64,000 nt of DNA from NCBI GenBank assembly GCA_934045075.1, contig OW203723.1, positions 24,579,615 through 24,643,614 of the forward strand, in the 5' to 3' direction. This stretch comes from Yponomeuta sedellus (taxonomy: Eukaryota > Arthropoda > Insecta > Lepidoptera > Yponomeutidae). The notes beneath the pieces are model-generated. The model saw only the letters and a list, made by a program, of their open reading frames with translations. It made no database searches and was not told where the DNA came from. Numbering within the stretch: position 1 is the first letter of the stretch; every line of letters begins with the position of its first letter. Position numbers and translations under genes: made by a program. Below are positions 57,804 through 64,000 of the stretch, one piece after another.

Positions 57804-58196
57804 CGCGTGTTTTCTCACACAAGTATTGGTGTTGGTGGTGGTGTGTTCGTGTCTTGCTTCTGCTTGAAAAAGTGGGAGGGAGGGCGGTGCATTAACTAGC
57901 TGCATGGTGCTTGTGGGATTTTTGGCGGAATTCAGCAAAGTAATTTTAACTTTTTAATGCTACTTATATAAAACAAAATTACGTTTGTTTTATGGGCTTC
58001 CATAAATCAAACGTGATTTTTAAATGCCACACGGATAAATGCCACTTAAATATTTATTTTAATCTGCTCTTAATTCATGTTGTTATAAAGACAACAGAAA
58101 TACAGCATGATCATGAATATTTCAACTGTCTAGCTATCCTGGTTCATGAGATACAGCTTGGTGGCAGACAGACAAACTGACAATGGAGCCTTAGTA

Positions 58197-58382
58197 ATCG
58201 GTAAGCCATGACAGAGGCCTTATGGGCGGCTTGATAACTTCTGACTGTAAGGCCCGCCACTGTCTTACAATCCTCCACCAACCCGGACTTGACCCCCGTA
58301 GTGGAGTACGGCCTTACCTTCCTGCGATGCAGGAAGAGACCCGTGCCCCACCAGAGAGGCCATACAGGGTTGATATCGACTC
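58197..58382 (+). mobile_element. SINE-5S 3' half inserted in another repeat
   Basis: Body only, ending GGGTTGATATCGA. Flanking GGAGCCTTAGTAATCGG and GTGGGTACGAAACCCTAA belong to a different dispersed repeat, so this is nested. Lies ~110 bp before an FLVCR exon. Confidence 0.6.
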
Positions 58383-58495
58383 TGTGGGTACGAAACCCTA
58401 ACAATTATGTTCTGTTTCTATACCTCTGCAGAGCCTTTGACGAGGAAAAGTAGATTGACTTAAGGCCTAACACTTTACTCTTCCCTTTTCCTCAG

Positions 58496-58637
58496 CTTGG
58501 CGTGGCCCTGGGTTTTGTCCTGCCGCCGATGCTGGTGCGAGCCTCGGGCACCATCGAGGAAATAGCTGCAGACTTCCAGATCATGTTCTACATCGTCGCT
58601 GGGTTCACTAGCGTGCTCTTCGTGCTGATATTGCTGT
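58496..58637 (+). CDS. Flvcr: FLVCR-family transporter, internal exon (47 codons + 1 nt)
   Basis: Continues the transporter directly from the exon ending at 26341: GNQ/LGVALGFVLPPMLV is the continuous family motif across the junction. It then has a short acidic loop (SGTIEEIAADF) and a hydrophobic helix (IMFYIVAGFTSVLFVLILL). Acceptor cctcag at 58491-58495 and donor T/gtaagt at 58638; entering phase 0, leaving phase 1. The intron before it is 32,154 bp. A MITE-1 copy begins only about 10 nt after the donor. Confidence 0.9.
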
Positions 58638-58647
58638 GTAAGTTTAT

Positions 58648-58858
58648 GGGCCGGTTTGTGAATTGAGAAGTTCACGAAGTAAATACTTAACGTTCTGTGA
58701 CGCTCGTTTCTGAGAAATTCGAAGAGAGAGAGCACTATAGTTATCTATTTCGATTTCAACCCTTGTATGACCTCACTGCTAGTGTACGGGTCTGTATTAC
58801 ACGGGTCACGGGTTAACTATTTACTTAGCGAAATTCTCAGTTCAGAAACTAACCTCCT
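58648..58858. mobile_element. MITE-1 copy next to an FLVCR splice donor
   Basis: Ends GGGCCGGTTTGTGAATTGAG and AATTCTCAGTTCAGAAACT, with a SINE-5S end fragment inside (58750-58800). Starts about 10 nt after the donor at 58638. Confidence 0.55.
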
Positions 58859-59100
58859 TGCAGGATCTGCCGGGTATGCTTTAATTTTGTCGTTTGTATA
58901 GTTTTTTTTTACTTTTGGCATAGACCTCAGAATACTTGGGATAGAGACTGACAATGATTTGCCAGTGACCATCAACGTGATATTTTTCTTAATTTTACAG
59001 CTCTACTACGAGTAACCTTTTCTTTAAATTATAATTTTATCTCTCTTATCGTCGAATTGCATCGCTCACTTTAACTATGCCCCCTCTAAACTATTTCCAG

Positions 59101-59300
59101 TCTTCAAAGCCGCGCCGGCGACGCCACCGTCTGCTGCTGCAGACCTAGGCTCCAGCCTCGACTCCAACTTCCTGAAATCCATCAAGCAGCTTATGACCAA
59201 CCGAAACTACGTGCTGCTTCTCATCTCGTACGGCATCAACGTGGGGGTCTTCTACGCAATCTCGACGCTGCTGAACCAAGTCATTTTGTCTAACTATGCG
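59101..59300 (+). CDS. Flvcr: FLVCR-family transporter, internal exon (200 nt)
   Basis: Starts with the two bases completing the split Phe codon. An Ala/Pro/Ser-rich cytoplasmic loop (FKAAPATPPSAAADLGSS) is followed by LKSIKQLMTNRNYVLL, as in the central loop of MFS proteins, and by the first helix of the C-terminal half (LLISYGINVGVFYAIST). Acceptor ttccag at 59095-59100, donor GCG/gtgagt at 59301; enters in phase 1 and leaves in phase 0. Reading frame is uninterrupted. Confidence 0.9.
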
Positions 59301-59692
59301 GTGAGTGGACATACTATGTCGTTTACCAAATTCCTGGTGTGGTGTATTTCGCTTGCGTTGCGGGATAGTTATAATGAGTTATTTAAAATATTAAAGACTA
59401 TTTCTAAAAGGATCCATTCATTGTGACGATGATATCTCATTACTCAAATGGAGGGCGTTACTGACTTGCTGCACAAGCTTTCAGCAGCTCTCTAGACTCT
59501 CAATAAGGCACTCTAATTAGGTTTCTTACTTGGCTCTCGGCAACTTCTGATGTCGTATTGATTTTCAAGCTTCGCAGGTGTACGACAATCTTAATTAAAT
59601 CTTTTGAATACCTACTTGCTCTCTAAATAAGCAAAGACTGATAAAACAGTATTGATTATCTGGCAACAGAAGCTTTCGATAATAGATAGATA

Positions 59693-59825
59693 AAGAACTC
59701 TTCTCGAAGACGGTGGAGAGATGATCTCGATAACCATCTGGCGGAGTGGTCTGAGGTGGCCCAGGACAGGAAACTCTGGACTGAATTGGGGAGGCTTTGC
59801 CCTGCAGTGGGACACAGACATAGAG
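59693..59825 (+). pseudogene. LINE coding tail fragment in an FLVCR intron
   Basis: Reads SRRRWRDDLDNHLAEWSEVA then QDRKLWTELG, ending in AAAAAAAA. Same C-terminal pattern as other LINE tails. Confidence 0.5.
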
Positions 59826-60109
59826 GCTACGTAAAAAAAAGAGAACTCTTTATTGCACAGCCAAAGAAAAATATATCTAAGTAAGTATTCCTTGAAATAA
59901 AAGATACGAATTCATACCTTCCTGTACCTGATTCAGGCAAAAAGTACAAGATGAAGTAAAATTCTGTCTTCTTAATTCAAGCCTACTCCAACTGAAAAAC
60001 AGTTTCCCAATCAATGCAACGTCCGAATGGTCCCGTCACTCATTTAGTGTGAGTGAAGACTGGACGCTGTATAAATCATCTCAATCTTGTGTATTTGTAC
60101 ATCTACGTC

Positions 60110-60245
60110 CTTCTCCAATATATATTAATCCAGTCCATCCAAAGGTTGTCTGGAAGAGATCACTTTGATTGATAAGGCCGCCATCCATACTCTTAGGTTA
60201 AGAAATATCTGTTTAGTTTCCATTTTTATGTAAAATAAAGTGTTC

Positions 60246-60303
<58 letters not shown>
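60110..60303 (+). mobile_element. LINE 3' UTR ending in a long (TCTA)n
   Basis: Same 3' UTR; the terminal TCTA repeat is longest here, about 56 bp (60247-60303). Lies ~175 bp before the FLVCR exon at 60479. Confidence 0.6.
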
Positions 60304-60304
<1 letters not shown>

Positions 60305-60374
60305 CATAACGTAGATGCAAAGGTCAAATATACATGTTTTCATATATTTTTTATCAGTCTATTCTCTTCTCGTA

Positions 60375-60472
60375 GAGTCGGGATGGAAAGGACCGCGAGA
60401 GAAGGCATTTGGGAGAATGGCCCAGCAATGGGAAGACAGCGATGGGCGTATGATGATGAGTTTCTTTCCCTC
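60375..60472 (+). pseudogene. LINE coding tail abutting an FLVCR acceptor site
   Basis: AFGRMAQQWEDSDGR followed by a GATGATGA run resembles a degraded ORF2 end (A....QQW.DS.G plus GAT repeat). It ends just before the tcttccag acceptor at 60478. Confidence 0.4.
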
Positions 60473-60478
60473 TTCCAG

Positions 60479-60693
60479 GGTGCTAATGCAGACGCTGGTC
60501 GCATCGGCCTTGTCATCGTGGTCGCCGGCATGGCGGGCTCAGTCCTCTGCGGCCTGGTTCTGGACAAGACCCACAAGTTCAAGGAAACCACTCTGGCGGT
60601 CTACGCAGCATCTTGCATCGGCATGGTCATCTTCACGTTCACCCTGAATTGCGGCATCATTGGCGTCGTGTACCTCAGCAGTATTCTTTTGGG
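60479..60693 (+). CDS. Flvcr: FLVCR-family transporter, internal exon (215 nt)
   Basis: Encodes GANADAGRIGLVIVVAGMAG followed by SVLCGLVLDKTHKFKET, which matches the FLVCR form of the MFS helix-loop motif with the charged DKT.KFK loop. Two further hydrophobic segments follow (AASCIGMVIFTFTLN and GVVYLSSILLG). Acceptor tcttccag at 60478, donor GG/gtgagt at 60694; enters in phase 0 and leaves in phase 2. A degraded LINE coding tail lies just upstream, within the last ~100 nt of the intron. Confidence 0.9.
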
Positions 60694-60847
60694 GTGAGTT
60701 GTGTAAAGACGTTTTTCTGCTTTAGCAATTTTCTTGACGAATTTTGTAGATTCAGAGATATACTGCTTTCTGTTTGGGATGGTTGGTCATCTAGTTCTGA
60801 TGCTTCAGTTCTACTTGGATTGTGCCATTTGTGGAAGGCACTGATAA

Positions 60848-61040
60848 TAAAAATTTCACCCATGCCAGGATTCGAACCCGCAACCTCTGGCTATCCGTGC
60901 CAGCGCTCTACCAATTGAGCCAATGGGCGACTCACCGGCATCAGTGAAATTTCGAACCTCTTTACACTAGTCTCTGTATTACGTACAGGCAGCGACATCT
61001 GGCTTAAGCAAATTGCATCACTTACTTACTTATTATGTCG
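60848..61040 (-). mobile_element. SINE-T fragment in an FLVCR intron
   Basis: On the - strand: leader (GATGTCGCTGCCTGTACG), tRNA-like segment and the beginning of the body. Both ends are truncated and no direct repeat was found. Confidence 0.65.
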
Positions 61041-61476
61041 TAATGTTTTATGTTAGTTAGTTTTAAATGTACTTACCTAATTCCTGCTAGGGGAGTACAA
61101 AGTCAAGTTAAAATTTTTATCGCAATATCGGCTAGCGCCATCTTGCTTTGTTTCAGCGCGTAAAGCGAGATGCTGCTACCCGCTACCCGAGTCATGGTGG
61201 AATAAAACTTTTATCTTGACCATGTGCTTCCCTAGCTTATATACAATAAAAAATAATCTATCCATTACCTTGGTAACTCAGCACCAATGTATCTTACTTA
61301 AACAAACCAAGTCTTTGTTACAAGACCCAAAACCCCTCCAAAGTGAAGCCAGCGTTCTGTAGTATACATTATCACTCTCTAAGATAAGGCATGAGCCTAC
61401 CCTGCAGTGAGACGTGTACAGGCTATGCTGCTTATGATCACTGAGGAAAATAAACCGTGTTTTATTCTATCTACAG

Positions 61477-61582
61477 CTTCTTCATGACCGGGTACCTGCC
61501 AGTGGGCTTCGAGTTCGCCTCCGAGGTTACCTACCCTGAACCGGAAGGCACCACCTCAGGGATACTCAATGCTGTTGTTCAG
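61477..61582 (+). CDS. Flvcr: FLVCR-family transporter, internal exon (106 nt)
   Basis: Completes the Gly codon from the previous exon and reads [20 protein letters not shown] then [15 protein letters not shown]. The [24 protein letters not shown] run is one of the most recognisable stretches of FLVCR proteins. Acceptor ctacag at 61471-61476, donor CAG/gtattg at 61583; enters in phase 2 and leaves in phase 0. The remaining C-terminal helices and the stop codon must lie beyond 64000, since nothing matching follows in 61583-64000. Confidence 0.9.
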
Positions 61583-61794
61583 GTATTGTTGTCATGTATT
61601 ACTCTGTATATCTGATGGTCGGTTCTTTTAGATCGTTTAAACCATTTTATTTTCACGCCATCAACGCAACTTATTAGCGTTCACATCAGTGCTATCGACT
61701 ACGTTTGTAAGATAAGAATATACTTTATTGAACACTGGAAAAAAACAACAGAACAAACATGTACGAAAACTTAAGCTTGTATCCCCTAGGGGTA

Positions 61795-61895
61795 AGAAAA
61801 TGAGAATATTCTTTATTGTATACCGGATAAATAGGTACAGAAACAGCAGTTACCAAAGATAAGATACAATTTGTGGCCTTATTTGCATGGGGTAC
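61795..61895 (-). mobile_element. LINE 3' end, antisense (same family)
   Basis: AAAATGAGAATATTCTTTAT, TGTATACCGGATAAATAGGT, AATTTGTGGCCTTATTTGC matches the 13186 family. Located ~210 bp after the last visible FLVCR exon. Confidence 0.5.
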
Positions 61896-62487
61896 CTATG
61901 CAGAACCTAACTTGTCAAGATCGGGTCAATTTTTTTTATGTAGCCTTCCTAAGAGGGGTGACCCACTGGAAGGCAAAAGCCTGCCATATTTTTGCAAAGA
62001 TTTTCGGCATTTTGCCACGAAGAAAACTCAAGCCATTCCGACAAGAATTTGTCGAGATCATTCGTTAACAGGTGAGATCCGATCTGTTAATCAATATTTA
62101 TTATGTCGATGTCCTGTTTTGAAATTCCATTACCTACCAACTTCTGTAAGAAGCTTGTGACCAACTAAAGTTTAGTAAGCATCAGTACGAAAAACAATAG
62201 AAAATTTGATCACTGCTCTAATTCCACGCTGGATGAATGCGAATGAAGTAATATTGTGAAATGTGGTGATGCCGAAATCTGATACTTTAAATGTTAATCG
62301 ACTCTACCTCTTATGCCATGCCAGACACAAGCCGTGAGCTGCAGTCAAAGTGAGTTGACATGAGGTGTGCTAATGTCAGTAAGTGCTTTAGACCTTCGTG
62401 CCGGACTTGACCCAACCCTAGCACTTGTCATAAGTGGCGTAATCAGCTAATAAACGGATTACAAAGAAATAGGTATTTGGATTATAG

Positions 62488-63722
62488 ACGACCTCTGGCG
62501 CAGCGGTAGCGCATCTGCCTACCATGCAAGAGGTCCCGGATTCGAACCCCGACTGGTGACAAAAAAAACCAGGTCTTGGATTACACTATTTTTATTTTTA
62601 ATGCACTAACCCGTGCTAAGGAACAAATTTAAAAACCTATTTAGAGGTTAAAAATTTCACCCATGCCGGGATTCGAACCCGCAACCTCTGGCTATCCGTA
62701 CCAGCGCTCTACCAATTGAGCCAATGGGCGACTCACGGCATCAGTGAAATTTCGAACCTCTTTACAATATTCTCTGTATTAAGTACAGGCAGCGACATCT
62801 GACTCAAGCAAATTGCATTACTTACAGCCCCGACTACCTACTTTGCAGTTAGGTTTTAACATCGGAACGATATCACTGTACCCACATGATTACACTATTT
62901 TTATTTTTAATGCACTAACCCGTGCTAAGGAACAAATTTAAAAACCTATTTAGAGGTTAAAAATTTCACCCATGCCGGGATTCGAACCCGCAACCTCTGG
63001 CTATCCGTACCAGCGCTCTACCAATTGAGCCATCAATCATGTGGGTACAGTGATATCGTTCCGATGTTAAAACCTAACTGCAAAGTAGGTAGTCGGGGCT
63101 GTAAGTAATGCAATTTGCTTGAGTCAGATGTCGCTGCCTGTACTTAATACAGAGAATATTGTAAAGAGGTTCGAAATTTCACTGATGCCGTGAGTCGCCC
63201 ATTGGCTCAATTGGTAGAGCGCTGGTACGGATAGCCAGAGGTTGCGGGTTCGAATCCCGGCATGGGTGAAATTTTTAACCTCTAAATAGGTTTTTAAATT
63301 TGTTCCTTAGCACGGGTTAGTGCATTAAAAATAAAAATAGTGTAATCATGTGGGTACAGTGATATCGTTCCGATGTTAAAACCTAACTGCAAAGTAGGTA
63401 GTCGGGGCTGTAAGTAATGCAATTTGCTTGAGTCAGATGTCGCTGCCTGTACTTAATACAGAGAATATTGTAAAGAGGTTCGAAATTTCACTGATGCCGT
63501 GAGTCGCCCATTGGCTCAATTGGTAGAGCGCTGGTACGGATAGCCAGAGGTTGCGGGTTCGAATCCCGGCATGGGTGAAATTTTTAACCTCTAAATAGGT
63601 TTTTAAACAGGTCTTGGATGTTTACATGTTTGTGATGTCGTTGTTTCTGGTTCCCACGACACAGGGTATCCTAGTATGGGGTCAGAAGCAATTAATGTGC
63701 CTGTATGTAAATGTGATGTTAT
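62488..63722 (+). mobile_element. tRNA-derived SINE split by the SINE-T multimer
   Basis: Head at 62488-62569 (ACCTCTGGCGCAGCGGTAGC, B box GGATTCGAACCCC, A-run) and tail at 63608-63722 (GTTTACATGTTTGTGATGTC ... GTGCCTGTATGTAAATGTGA). The 1,026-bp SINE-T block lies between them. Confidence 0.7.
62582..63607. mobile_element. SINE-T multimer inserted as one 1,026-bp palindromic unit
   Basis: Contains, left to right: tail and body inverted, tRNA-like segment inverted, leader inverted, tail, body and partial tRNA-like segment inverted; then from about 63034 leader, tRNA-like segment, body and tail, and leader, tRNA-like segment and body in sense, ending GGTTTTTAAA. The direct repeat CAGGTCTTGGAT at 62570-62581 and 63608-63619 flanks the whole block and splits an older SINE. 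Leader-to-leader spacing on the sense side is 309 bp (63035 to 63344). Confidence 0.8.
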
Positions 63723-63969
63723 GTTATTCATTTCTAAACAAAGTATCGAATAACGGGCGCGTATAGAATCGAACAATGAGGTGCCGGCCGGGCTTTGCCT
63801 GCCACACACTTCTCTGAATTCAGAAAACTGGCTAGTAAACCAAAGTCGCTCTCATGTTACATGCACCGAACGCTATGGGTCTGCAAACACCCACCACGTC
63901 ACCTGGAAAACACACCTGTTGAGTCTTGCTACGTAGAGCATAAGAACGAATATTGATACATTTGAGTTT

Positions 63970-64000
63970 TAAAAACCTATTTAGAGCCTAAAAATTTCAC
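63970..64000 (-). mobile_element. SINE-T copy running off the window edge
   Basis: Body end TTTAAAAACCTATTTAGAGC followed by CTAAAAATTTCAC on the + strand, the start of another - strand copy cut by the window. Confidence 0.6.

Larger units (their letters stand above)
55244..57960. mobile_element. palindromic Penelope-like element pair (PLE-1)
   Basis: Two copies of the same Penelope-like retroelement face outward in a near-perfect inverted repeat with its centre near 56640. The whole block is flanked by the 12-bp direct repeat TACTTATATAAA (55232-55243 and 57961-57972), so it integrated as one unit. The left end has 42 bp (55244-55285) that the right arm lacks. Both arms are 5'-truncated and encode the same protein from the GKRN position onward, which points to a young insertion. 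Confidence 0.85.

Noticed and set aside
62582..63607. CRISPR-like array because of regularly spaced repeats
   Set aside because: Eukaryotic context; units are ~309-bp SINE copies in both orientations without short spacers.

Overview
This is an AT-rich stretch of animal nuclear DNA, most likely from a moth or butterfly. The evidence is the mix of tRNA-derived and 5S rRNA-derived SINEs, non-LTR retrotransposon tails, Penelope-like elements, foldback elements and a multi-exon host gene with very long introns. There are no bacterial-style operons. The order (Lepidoptera) is inferred from repeat style; Insecta is safer.

The only host gene I recognise is on the + strand: five internal exons of an FLVCR-family (SLC49, major facilitator superfamily) transporter at 26117-26341, 58496-58637, 59101-59300, 60479-60693 and 61477-61582. 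All have AG/GT borders, their phases fit end to end, and together they give 888 nt = 296 uninterrupted codons. The first and last exons are not visible here. The intron between the first two exons is about 32.2 kb and is almost wholly repeats.

Layout. 1-14.5 kb: SINEs, MITEs, LINE tails, a broken Penelope-like copy and a (TACC)n block. 14.5-18.5 kb: a DNA transposon with a two-exon DDE-type transposase pseudogene on the - strand (two in-frame TAA codons) and about eleven copies of a 12-bp motif near both ends. 18.7-26.1 kb: 5S-derived and tRNA-derived SINEs and MITEs. 26-58 kb (the giant intron): two palindromic Penelope-like insertions (32242-33671 and 55244-57960), each flanked by a 12-13 bp target-site duplication, a 1.93-kb pure (CAAG)n array, a 611-bp foldback element, several MITE families and many SINEs. 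58-64 kb: the remaining FLVCR exons with repeats close to several splice sites, ending in a palindromic multi-unit SINE array.

The most unusual system is a ~308-bp repeat that carries a tRNA-like segment. Copies with clear target-site duplications show that multimers were inserted as single events, often with the 5' part inverted exactly as if one tandem RNA had been twin-primed. The Penelope-like insertions share the same palindromic, outward-facing layout. Family labels such as SINE-T, SINE-5S and MITE-1 are local names used only in this annotation.
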